Assembly (NCBI GenBank): GCA_946481605.1
Contig: CAMLPA010000222.1
Coordinates: 1-5,929 of the forward strand
Source: an uncultured Flavihumibacter sp.
GTDB lineage: Bacteria; Bacteroidota; Bacteroidia; Chitinophagales; Chitinophagaceae
Direction of reading: 5' to 3'
DNA: 5,929 nucleotides
Position numbers and translations under genes: made by a program. The notes under the pieces were generated by a model. It worked only from the letters and a program-made list of their open reading frames with translations, was not told the DNA's origin and searched no databases. Every line of letters begins with the position of its first letter. Positions within the stretch are counted from its first letter, which is position 1. Below, in pieces: positions 1-4,927 of the stretch.

Positions 1-821
1 AACATGGTTTTGAACTCTTTGATGAAATGCGCCTGGTCGTAATAACCCATATCGAAAAAGAGTTTTTCCTTTTTAAGACTTACTACAGAAGGCTTCGCCG
101 CAAGCACCCGCTGAAACCTGACCACTCTCCCGAAAGTTTTGGGCGATTCGCCAATATACTGCCCGAACAACCGGCGCAGTTGCCTGGAGCTGATGCCCGT
201 TTCCCTGTTGCGTTCCAACTGAACGTTTCCCCTTGTTTTTATCAATAACTCCAATGCATTTAAAACTCTTGGATCAACGGAAAGTAAGGCATGGTGCACC
301 TTTGGCAGGAAGAACGCGTCGGCTTTCTGTTTGAATACTTCAGCATCCTGAAACGTGGCGGCCATCATCTCCAGAAAAGCATAACATGTTTTATTGACCA
401 TGTTGAGATGAATAGATTGGTTGGCAAGGTCTGCTGCATCCACCGGGAAAAAAAGCGGAAACGCACCCGGTAAAAAACGGATGCCCGCATAGTGAAAAAA
501 CTGTGGCAATGGAAACTCAGTATAACCGGAGCAGAACCCCATCACAAAATTTTCCTGTGGCTGTAAGATATCCGTGAATACATCCATACAACCGTCAGCC
601 ACCACCCTGTAGCTGAAAGGTGTTTGTAAGAGCGTTTTTGTTTTCAACTCCCAATAACAATGAATAAACCCCGATAAAGCAGGATGAGGATGCAACTCAG
701 TATAAGATACATATCTCTCCATCCCCGAAACAGTTGGCTGCACAGGACAGAAATTCCTGAACACCTCCCTTAATGCGTCGCCGGAAACACCTCTTGCGCT
801 ATCATGATTGGAACTAACCAT
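1..821 (-). CDS. AraC-family transcriptional regulator, 3' end cut off by the window
   Basis: Reading the minus strand from the ATG at 821 gives 273 codons without a stop, running off the window edge. The C-terminal part (about residues 195-273) is an AraC-type DNA-binding domain. It has the first helix-turn-helix around ISSRQLRRLFGQYIGESP (210-227) and the second-helix signature MGYYDQAHFIKEFK (258-271). Probably a few tens of residues are missing. The N-terminal part (about 40-140) has the pattern I associate with DUF6597, a sensor-like domain found before AraC helices: HPALSGFIHCYWEL, a VVADGCMDV segment and a GIRFLPGAF segment. It should be a cytoplasmic DNA-binding protein with an unknown ligand. 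The start is supported by AAGGAGG four bases upstream, which is unusual in this phylum. It lies downstream of osmC on the same strand, across a 130-base gap containing a promoter-like sequence and a repeat, so it is probably transcribed separately. Its targets cannot be read from here. Confidence 0.92.
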   Translation of the reverse strand, partial: MVSSNHDSARGVSGDALREVFRNFCPVQPTVSGMERYVSYTELHPHPALSGFIHCYWELKTKTLLQTPFSYRVVADGCMDVFTDILQPQENFVMGFCSGYTEFPLPQFFHYAGIRFLPGAFPLFFPVDAADLANQSIHLNMVNKTCYAFLEMMAATFQDAEVFKQKADAFFLPKVHHALLSVDPRVLNALELLIKTRGNVQLERNRETGISSRQLRRLFGQYIGESPKTFGRVVRFQRVLAAKPSVVSLKKEKLFFDMGYYDQAHFIKEFKTM

Positions 822-825
822 AAAA

Positions 826-832
826 CCTCCTT
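826..832 (-). promoter_or_regulatory. Shine-Dalgarno site of the AraC-family gene
   Basis: The minus strand reads AAGGAGG, then TTTT, then ATG at 821. This is a near-perfect Shine-Dalgarno site and fixes the start. It stands out because most other starts in the window have only A/T-rich leaders, as is usual in Bacteroidota. Confidence 0.7.
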
Positions 833-853
833 AAAAGCGGTACGCCAATACGA

Positions 854-881
854 AAAATATACCCGCTAATACTTAAAACAA
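854..881 (-). promoter_or_regulatory. Probable promoter of the AraC-family gene
   Basis: On the minus strand a TTG (879-881) is followed after 17 bases by TATATTTT (854-861). This matches the Bacteroidota pattern TTG / TAnnTTTG except for the final G. It would give a leader of about 30 bases carrying the Shine-Dalgarno site. The call rests on pattern only. Confidence 0.4.
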
Positions 882-882
882 A

Positions 883-922
883 ACGCGAAGAAACAACGCC
901 TTGCGTCCTTGCTTCTTCGCGT
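883..922. repeat. 10-bp perfect inverted repeat in the osmC-araC gap
   Basis: ACGCGAAGAA (883-892) is the exact reverse complement of TTCTTCGCGT (913-922), with a 20-base spacer. The right arm lies inside the octamer array at 899-930, so the two form one composite element. No T-run follows the stem on the minus strand, so it is a poor intrinsic terminator for osmC, although it sits 30 bases past the osmC stop. It may be a dispersed palindromic repeat or an RNA hairpin. Confidence 0.6.
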
Positions 923-930
923 CCTTGCGT
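899..930. repeat. Four tandem 8-bp units (CCTTGCGT type)
   Basis: The plus strand holds four consecutive octamers: CCTTGCGT, CCTTGCTT, CTTCGCGT and CCTTGCGT, followed by GAAA. The first and last are identical and the middle two differ by one or two bases. From memory, similar CTTTGCGT/CTTCGCGT octamer strings are scattered in intergenic regions of many bacteria, so this is probably one copy of a dispersed family. It lies just past the osmC stop codon. Function unknown. Confidence 0.6.
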
Positions 931-951
931 GAAATACTCCTCACATCTCGC

Positions 952-1392
952 CTATCCAATAAAACTCACATCCAGCGAAATAGGCACAGCCGACAGTGCT
1001 TTAGACACAGGGCAACCCGCTTTTGCACCATTGGCAAACTCAGTGAATTTCTCCGCGTCTATGCCCGGAACCTTACCTGTCAACTTCAATGCAATTGCCG
1101 TGATAGCGAATCCGCCATCCACCTGGTCAAGTGTAACGGTTGCCTCCGTAGTAAGTTCTTCGGCTACAAAACCAGCTTGCGTAAGCGCAAAACTGAGGGC
1201 CATGTTAAAACAACCTGAATGTGCTGCGGCAATCAGTTCTTCCGGGTTGGTGCCTGCTTTACCATCTTCATTCTGGAAACGGGTTTTAGCTGAATAAGGT
1301 GTGTCATTGAAAAAACCGCTCGGGGCATTCAGGCTACCGGAACCATCGGGACCGTTTCCTTTCCATACCGCGGTTGCTCTTCTTTTCATCAT
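952..1392 (-). CDS. osmC: OsmC-type peroxiredoxin (organic hydroperoxide reductase)
   Basis: 146 residues, full length for OsmC. The family reduces organic hydroperoxides using a pair of cysteines, usually as a cytoplasmic homodimer. Both cysteines are present: Cys61 in TNPEELIAAAHSGCFNMALS (48-67) and Cys127 in GCPVSKAL (126-133). Arg39 and Glu52 are the likely residues of the active-site Arg/Glu pair. The motif around Cys61 is closer to OsmC of E. coli than to Ohr, so I call it OsmC; substrate preference is not proven. The start at 1392 is followed by a second Met (1389), which is an equally possible start. The leader is A/T-rich with no Shine-Dalgarno site. A terminator for the preceding unit lies at 1490-1513, so osmC probably has its own promoter in 1393-1489, where I see no convincing consensus. 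It is followed by the repeat element and the AraC-family gene. Confidence 0.95.
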   Translation of the reverse strand: MMKRRATAVWKGNGPDGSGSLNAPSGFFNDTPYSAKTRFQNEDGKAGTNPEELIAAAHSGCFNMALSFALTQAGFVAEELTTEATVTLDQVDGGFAITAIALKLTGKVPGIDAEKFTEFANGAKAGCPVSKALSAVPISLDVSFIG

Positions 1393-1489
1393 TTGTATGC
1401 TTTTTTAGGTGATAAATTAAGGTGATTGAAATGAATCTGGGGTACAATTATTGTTCCATGAAGGTTTACGGAGAGCAACGGAAGGTAAG

Positions 1490-1513
1490 AAAAAATCCGG
1501 ACCAAAGTCCGGA
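1490..1513 (-). terminator. Intrinsic terminator of the dinB-like two-gene unit
   Basis: On the minus strand TCCGGAC, loop TTTG, GTCCGGA forms a perfect 7-bp G+C-rich stem. It is followed directly by six T residues (the A-run at 1490-1495 on the plus strand). It lies 46 bases past the stop of the gene ending at 1560. The overlapping 14-base perfect palindrome at 1504-1517 offers an alternative fold. Confidence 0.85.
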
Positions 1514-1559
1514 CTTTACAACATGTTTTTGTTATGACGACCCCGTTTTTTCACCGGGA

Positions 1560-1994
1560 TCACAGTTCCTCAATCACGGATACGCCCCTTGTTTTATCAC
1601 CACTGGTCCATTCCCAAACTTCATGAAGGCGTAACTTTCCATTGGGAAGGATTTCTGGTGTTGAACTGCACCTGCCTGTCATCAGTTTGCCTTCGTCGTT
1701 TACCTGGTGATAACACATTTCGATACGGCCTTCTTCATCAACAATGCCAAGCAGATGCCCTTTGCGGATTTTTCCACCGGCGTATGCCGCACTAAGTATT
1801 TCACCTTCCTGTTGGTAGTGAAAAATCGTCTCCGCCGAGGTTTCTCCATTCTCCGTATTGGACACGGGCCTGAATTTCTTTCCATTGTATGATATCATAT
1901 CTGAAAGATAGGAAACAAATGCATGCTGCTCGTTCACCCAGGCAGAGGTTTTGCCGGCAATGGCCCGTAAAAATAATTCCCAGGAAAGTTGCAT
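1560..1994 (-). CDS. Small conserved protein, often labelled 'n-acetylglutamate synthase'
   Basis: 144 residues from the ATG at 1994. From residue 33 on (MISYNGKKFRPVSNTENGET) it matches, from memory, a Bacteroidota family of about 110 residues. That family carries the automatic name n-acetylglutamate synthase. Conserved-looking blocks are TIFHYQQEG (56-64), GGKIRKGHLLGIVDEEG (73-89) and EILPNGKLRLHEVWEWTSGD (114-133). The pattern is short alternating strands, more like a small beta-barrel, and I see no acetyl-CoA-binding GNAT motif. I would not accept the enzyme name, and the function is unknown. Start choice is open. M33 (ATG at 1898) fits the usual family length. The longer start leaves only 36 bases after the dinB-like stop, and the extra 32 residues read like plausible protein. 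It is the second gene of the dinB-like unit, closed by the terminator at 1490-1513, so it should share the operator at 2577-2596. Confidence 0.8.
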   Translation of the reverse strand: MQLSWELFLRAIAGKTSAWVNEQHAFVSYLSDMISYNGKKFRPVSNTENGETSAETIFHYQQEGEILSAAYAGGKIRKGHLLGIVDEEGRIEMCYHQVNDEGKLMTGRCSSTPEILPNGKLRLHEVWEWTSGDKTRGVSVIEEL

Positions 1995-2030
1995 GATCGT
2001 GGATTGGACAGGTAAGGTGTTTTCAACTTC

Positions 2031-2531
2031 TTAGAAAGACATATCATCTGCGCTGGGACCGTAACTTCCGGGTATGGGAATATCCAGCAAGCGCAGGTTA
2101 ACACCGAGTTGGGCGCGGTGGTGAATGGTCTGGCTCAGGCTAACCCGCATCATTCCTGCCTTCGTGGTGTCTACATAAATATCATTGCCGTTGCGCAGCA
2201 CCCACTGTTCGTCCAGCTTTTCTTCCGTGGATGCAGCAAGCAGATCAAGTCCGCTTTGCAGGTTTTTCTCAAAATAGGCCAGCAGCTCCGCATTGTTCTC
2301 AATAGGAACCGGAGTGTAAGGGGAAGTAGCGAAATCCAATTCATCAGTGGTAACGGCCATGGATACCCAGGAAGGAAGTTCTGCAATATGCGTGGCGAGT
2401 TGGCGCAAGCTCATGCTTTTGGGATGCGGCTTCCAATTGTATTTGTCTTCGGGCACAATAGACAACATCTTTCTGGTGGTAACAGCTTCGTCCTGCATTT
2501 CTTTCAGTAGCATGTTGATGATCTTTGACAT
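2031..2531 (-). CDS. DinB-family protein (four-helix-bundle metal protein)
   Basis: 166 residues, the usual length for the DinB/YfiT-like superfamily. These four-helix bundles usually bind a metal through three histidines, and some act as thiol-dependent S-transferases in detoxification. The substrate here is unknown. The first ligand is His48 in LRQLATHIAEL (42-52). The C-terminal signature is SLSQTIHHRAQLGVNLRLL (131-149), followed by DIPIPGSYGPSADDM. In relatives the signature usually reads nHxxHHRxQ, with the first and last His as ligands. Here His138 is present, but the earlier ligand position is Gln134 (codon CAG). Metal binding may therefore be altered, unless this subfamily always has Gln. 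The start at 2531 is the natural family start; the leader is A-rich without a Shine-Dalgarno site. It is the first gene of a unit with the protein at 1560-1994. Its promoter region carries the palindrome shared with the gyrI-like gene, which suggests control by the WYL protein at 3525-4250. Confidence 0.9.
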   Translation of the reverse strand: MSKIINMLLKEMQDEAVTTRKMLSIVPEDKYNWKPHPKSMSLRQLATHIAELPSWVSMAVTTDELDFATSPYTPVPIENNAELLAYFEKNLQSGLDLLAASTEEKLDEQWVLRNGNDIYVDTTKAGMMRVSLSQTIHHRAQLGVNLRLLDIPIPGSYGPSADDMSF

Positions 2532-2559
2532 TGTTGTAGGTTTTTATTGTTTGATAACA

Positions 2560-2567
2560 CAAAGAAA
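2560..2567 (-). promoter_or_regulatory. -7-like element of the dinB-like gene
   Basis: The minus strand reads TTTCTTTG, one mismatch from TAnnTTTG, 28 bases before the ATG and 9 bases downstream of the operator. The gyrI-like gene has a similar octamer with the same 9-base gap. No good TTG lies at the usual upstream distance; the operator occupies that place. Confidence 0.45.
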
Positions 2568-2576
2568 CATGCAGCC

Positions 2577-2596
2577 ACTGACAGCCCTATGGCAGT
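2577..2596. promoter_or_regulatory. Palindromic operator upstream of the dinB-like gene
   Basis: The plus strand reads ACTGACA, six bases, TGGCAGT. The two arms are reverse complements except at their middle base, and the symmetry extends one more base pair outward (C2576 / G2597). On the minus strand it shares 18 of 20 positions with 4928-4947, including twelve consecutive identical bases. The dyad, the position in a promoter and the recurrence make it a likely regulator site. The WYL protein is the inferred binder. Confidence 0.75.
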
Positions 2597-2691
2597 GCTG
2601 TTTGATGGATTAAAAAAAGTTTGCGTCAGTGAAAAAACGGAGTATGGGGGCAGAAAAACACCATTTGGTTTTTATAGCCGAAAAATCATTA

Positions 2692-2699
2692 TAAATTTG
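2692..2699 (+). promoter_or_regulatory. Probable -7 element of the 109-residue gene
   Basis: TAAATTTG is a perfect match to the Bacteroidota -7 consensus TAnnTTTG. The nearest TTG (2665-2667) is 24 bases upstream, somewhat far. Transcription would begin near 2705, giving a leader of about 58 bases before the ATG at 2763. This also argues against starting the protein at the first ATG of the open frame (2547), which lies upstream of this element. Confidence 0.5.
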
Positions 2700-2713
2700 T
2701 GGTTCATTGTTTC

Positions 2714-2745
2714 AGAACGTCCCACCTCCCACCACCTGGCGTTCT
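2714..2745 (+). repeat. Short inverted repeat in the leader of the 109-residue gene
   Basis: AGAACG (2714-2719) and CGTTCT (2740-2745) are exact reverse complements around a C-rich 20-base spacer containing CCCACCTCCCACCACC. It would lie in the 5' leader between the putative start of transcription and the ATG at 2763. It could be an RNA hairpin or a protein site; six base pairs may also be chance. Confidence 0.3.
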
Positions 2746-2762
2746 TATTTCAAAAATATAAG

Positions 2763-3092
2763 ATGAAAAAAGATCAAACCGTCTGGTTATCCTATGACCT
2801 TGGATTAAAAGGTGATTATCCCGGCCTGTATGCATTCCTTGATGCGCAGGAAGCACGTGAATGTGGGGAAGGGCTGGCTTTCTTCAAATGGAAAGCGGAA
2901 CAGGACATGGAAGAGTCCATTCGCCAGGAATTGAATAAGTATATGAAAGCAGTGGCCACTGACAGGGTGTACATTGTGTTTCTCGATGAGAAAAACGGGA
3001 AGCTGAAAGGAAAATTTCTTTTTGGAAAAAGGAAGCGTGCACTATGGGAAGGATATGCGCTGAAAGAAGGGCTGACCGAAGAAGATTTTTAG
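2763..3092 (+). CDS. 109-residue protein paired with a PIN-domain gene; candidate antitoxin or Cas2/VapD-like protein
   Basis: I recognise this only as a small uncharacterised Bacteroidota-type protein. The open frame extends upstream to 2547. I chose the ATG at 2763 because it follows an A-rich leader and a -7-like box (2692-2699), and because the protein-like sequence (TVWLSYDLG) begins right after it. Predicted order by eye: strand (TVWLSYDLG, 6-14), helix (DYPGLYAFLDAQEAREC, 18-34), strand (GLAFFKWKA, 37-45), amphipathic helix (DMEESIRQELNKYMKAV, 48-64), strand (DRVYIVFLDE, 67-76), strand (KLKGKFLFGKRKR, 80-92). The YDL at the end of strand one, followed by the dY..LY helix, recalls the ferredoxin-like Cas2/VapD/SinR-like folds; this is inference. 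No signal peptide or membrane segment. One base separates its TAG from the ATG of the PIN-domain gene, so the two are translated together. By position it could be the antitoxin of that gene. Confidence 0.8.
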   Translation: MKKDQTVWLSYDLGLKGDYPGLYAFLDAQEARECGEGLAFFKWKAEQDMEESIRQELNKYMKAVATDRVYIVFLDEKNGKLKGKFLFGKRKRALWEGYALKEGLTEEDF

Positions 3093-3093
3093 T

Positions 3094-3519
3094 ATGAGAA
3101 ATGTAATATTAACAGATGCCGGATTTTGGCTTGGATTATTAGATTCCGGCGATCAGTTCCACTAGCATAGTCTCGCCATTATGGAACTGATCTCCTCTGG
3201 AAAAATAATGATGCCATGGCCCTGTGTGTATGAAACGATATCAACAAGACTGGTCCGGCGTAATAAACAGTTGATACTATTAAAGGAACTGATGAGAATA
3301 AACGAGGTGATGGTAGTAGACGACTCCGTATATCGTGAAGACGCATTAAAAGAGGTGTTCCCCGATCGGCTCAATAAAACAAAATGCCTGAGCCTCGCTG
3401 ATATTGTGATCCGGAAAATGATGGAAGATGTTACACTACGGATCAATTTTCTCGCCACGTTCAATCAGCCTGACTTTGAGGATGTGTGCAGAAAGCGAAT
3501 GGTGGAGATATTGTGTTAG
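3094..3519 (+). pseudogene. PIN-domain ribonuclease-like gene (VapC-like toxin) with an in-frame TAG at codon 24
   Basis: From the ATG at 3094 a single frame runs to the TAG at 3517-3519, interrupted once by TAG at 3163-3165. Ignoring that codon gives 141 positions, normal for a PIN domain. PIN proteins are Mg2+-dependent ribonucleases that often act as toxins cutting tRNA or other RNA. The four acidic positions are all present: Asp8 in VILTDAGFWLGLLD (4-17), Glu47 in VYET (45-48), Asp103 in LSLADIVI (99-106) and Asp127 near TFNQPDFEDVC (122-132). The stop falls between ...GDQFH and HSLAIMEL, just before the second helix. Translation restarting at the ATG at 3181 would give 112 residues lacking Asp8, probably inactive. 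CAG, AAG or GAG would each become TAG by one change. Everything else is intact, so the loss looks recent, or it is a sequencing error or read-through. It is coupled to the 109-residue gene (1-base gap) and ends 5 bases from the stop of the WYL gene, which faces it. Confidence 0.8.
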
Positions 3520-3524
3520 TATAG

Positions 3525-4250
3525 CTAATACTTTACCGGCAACTGCTTCATGTAATCGCCCACTTCTATATGGTCCTTTTTCCGGAAGGGAAGTTCTGTG
3601 TAACTGATCTTCTGAATCCTCGAAACACGGAAGTCACGGTATTCAACGCGTTTATGGCACCAGCCAATAAGGTGCCAGCTAAAGGCGTAGAAAATGAGGC
3701 CGATAGGTTCAACTTCACGGAGACTTGTCTCCTGGTTATTGTTCCTGTATTCAATCTCAATAATATGGGAATTGGAAATTGCATTCTGTATTACCGAGAG
3801 GTGTTCGTAGTTGTTGCTGACCGAATCAGGAAACTGGTGGCGGATGTTGTTGGTGAGTTGTTCGAGTTTTTCTTTCTGACTTCCTCTCAACACGTTCTTT
3901 ACTTTGCTGAGGGCGCTGGAATAATTCCTTTGAATGGAACGGTCGGCAACACCGTTTACAAGTCCTTCCATCAGCAGGAGTGCATTCGCTTCCTCATTGC
4001 TGAAAGAGATGGGCGGCAGAAAATAACCCTGTACCACGAAGTAGCCGCGGTGCTGTTCAAAGCTGACGGGAATGCCCTGTTCGCAAAGGGCCTTTATATC
4101 GCGGTACACAGTACGGATACTGATGTTGAATTTTTCGGCGATCTTTTCCGCGGGTACAAATTTTTTGGACTGCAGGAAAGTGAGTATCCCGAAAAGTCTG
4201 TCTATGCGGTTCATGTTAAGATGTGGTCTGTCAAAGATAGTGTTTTCCAT
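3525..4250 (-). CDS. YafY-type transcriptional regulator (HTH_11 + WYL domain)
   Basis: 241 residues. An N-terminal DeoR-like helix-turn-helix covers about residues 13-70, with the recognition region EKIAEKFNISIRTVYRDIKAL (35-55) and a wing near GIPVSFEQHRGYFV (59-72). A linker helix region follows, then a WYL-type ligand-sensing domain (about 147-220). Its signature appears as WHLIGWC (192-198) and YRDFRVSRI (204-212), so the W-Y-L itself reads W-H-L. WYL domains sense nucleic acids, nucleotides or other ligands; the ligand here is unknown. Two starts are possible: 4250 (11 bases after the gyrI-like stop) or Met13 at 4214, which matches the usual family start MNRIDRLFGIL. A perfect -7 box (4232-4239) lies between them. 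It follows the gyrI-like gene and so should be under the operator at 4928-4947. It is also the best candidate to bind that site and the matching one at 2577-2596. Its 3' end converges on the PIN-domain gene. Confidence 0.93.
   Translation of the reverse strand: MENTIFDRPHLNMNRIDRLFGILTFLQSKKFVPAEKIAEKFNISIRTVYRDIKALCEQGIPVSFEQHRGYFVVQGYFLPPISFSNEEANALLLMEGLVNGVADRSIQRNYSSALSKVKNVLRGSQKEKLEQLTNNIRHQFPDSVSNNYEHLSVIQNAISNSHIIEIEYRNNNQETSLREVEPIGLIFYAFSWHLIGWCHKRVEYRDFRVSRIQKISYTELPFRKKDHIEVGDYMKQLPVKY
4232..4239 (-). promoter_or_regulatory. Possible internal promoter (-7 box) of the WYL regulator gene
   Basis: The minus strand reads TATCTTTG, an exact TAnnTTTG match, 17 bases before the alternative start at 4214. 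No TTG sits at the expected upstream distance. If real, it would allow the regulator to be made separately from the gyrI-like gene and would favour the shorter start, which matches the family's usual N-terminus. Confidence 0.35.
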
Positions 4251-4261
4251 GACGGTAAATT

Positions 4262-4888
4262 TCAGGCGATGCGCTCCCGCAGGATGGTGCGCAGTTTCTC
4301 CGGGGCGGTCCTCCGGAAATCGGAAAGGTAAATTTCATGATGAGTACCGATTAACTGAAGTTGTTTCCGCTGTATGAAGGTTTCAAGCGTACGGAGCGTT
4401 TCATGCTCCTGTTCGAATGGGCCGATATGCAGCACCTGGACAAAGCTGCCACCTTCCTGCTCGAAGAAGCGGATGTTGCGCGCTTCGGAAAGCTGCTTCC
4501 GGAAATGAACGATTTCAATGGCGGTCATCATTTCGTCTTCGGTAACAAACGGAGGCATCCGGAGCAGTAATCGGTAGGCCCACTCACTGCGTGGAATGAG
4601 TAACGGCGCTTCAGCCATTGAAGTGATCCTGAACTTTTGTTTGTCGAACCACCAAAGACATTCCAGTTTGGGGACCTTAAAATCGCGGCCCCTCGACCTG
4701 AAAATATATTTGATGGCATAAGCGGTGCTGTAAAGGGCTTGTATCTTTTCAGCAAAGGTATTCTCGGAGGGATCGCCCGCTCCGGGAAGTGAAATGTATT
4801 GCGCATCGTCCTGGAAAACGATTTCGGGCTGGCGTGATGCCTTATAATAGGATAGCAGTTGCTGGCTGCGGGATGGTAATGTTGTCAT
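4262..4888 (-). CDS. GyrI-like small-molecule-binding domain protein
   Basis: 208 residues from the ATG at 4888. The open frame extends upstream to 5041, but that extension crosses the operator and the neighbouring terminator, so 4888 is the right start. It belongs to the GyrI-like (SbmC/AraC-effector-binding-fold) family often encoded next to YafY regulators. Recognisable blocks are PEIVFQDDAQYISLPGAGDP (21-40), FKVPKLECLWW (70-80) and, near the C-terminus, GGSFVQVLHIGPFEQE (146-161) and GTHHEIYLSDFRRTAPEKLR (181-200). In this fold a glutamate near the end of the domain (here probably Glu185) tends to contact cationic ligands. Some relatives hydrolyse cyclopropane or other toxic compounds; whether this one binds or hydrolyses is unknown. 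No DNA-binding domain, signal peptide or membrane segment is visible. It is the first gene of the unit with the WYL regulator (11-base gap), a layout that suggests effector-related or detoxification partnership. Confidence 0.9.
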   Translation of the reverse strand: MTTLPSRSQQLLSYYKASRQPEIVFQDDAQYISLPGAGDPSENTFAEKIQALYSTAYAIKYIFRSRGRDFKVPKLECLWWFDKQKFRITSMAEAPLLIPRSEWAYRLLLRMPPFVTEDEMMTAIEIVHFRKQLSEARNIRFFEQEGGSFVQVLHIGPFEQEHETLRTLETFIQRKQLQLIGTHHEIYLSDFRRTAPEKLRTILRERIA

Positions 4889-4910
4889 AGCTTTTAAGGT
4901 GTTGTAAAAA

Positions 4911-4918
4911 CAAAATAA
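4911..4918 (-). promoter_or_regulatory. -7-like element of the gyrI-like gene
   Basis: The minus strand reads TTATTTTG, close to TAnnTTTG, 22 bases before the ATG at 4888 and 9 bases downstream of the operator. The gap to the operator is identical to the one at the dinB-like promoter, which strengthens both calls. Confidence 0.45.
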
Positions 4919-4927
4919 AAGCACGGC

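Noticed and set aside
883..930. CRISPR-like repeats
   Set aside because: The units are only 8 bases, directly adjacent with no spacers, so this is a simple tandem array.
929..1297. 122-codon open frame on the plus strand
   Set aside because: Antisense to osmC, whose active-site motifs are unambiguous on the minus strand.
1542..1558. Second terminator hairpin after the gene ending at 1560
   Set aside because: Only a 4-bp CCCG/CGGG stem with a 9-base loop and no T-run after it on the minus strand; the hairpin at 1490-1513 is far better.
2109..2510. 133-codon open frame on the plus strand
   Set aside because: Antisense shadow of the dinB-like gene; composition is not protein-like.
2547..2762. 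72-codon upstream extension of the 109-residue protein
   Set aside because: It starts upstream of the best promoter element, overlaps the dinB operator, and its residues are low-quality and unlike the following domain.
3181..3519. Independent 112-residue gene starting at the ATG at 3181
   Set aside because: It is in frame with the preceding 23 codons that supply the first PIN strand and Asp8, so it is the downstream part of one broken gene.
3570..4331. 253-codon open frame on the plus strand
   Set aside because: It lies almost entirely antisense to the WYL regulator and its neighbour, which are clear family members; the translation has no recognisable domain.
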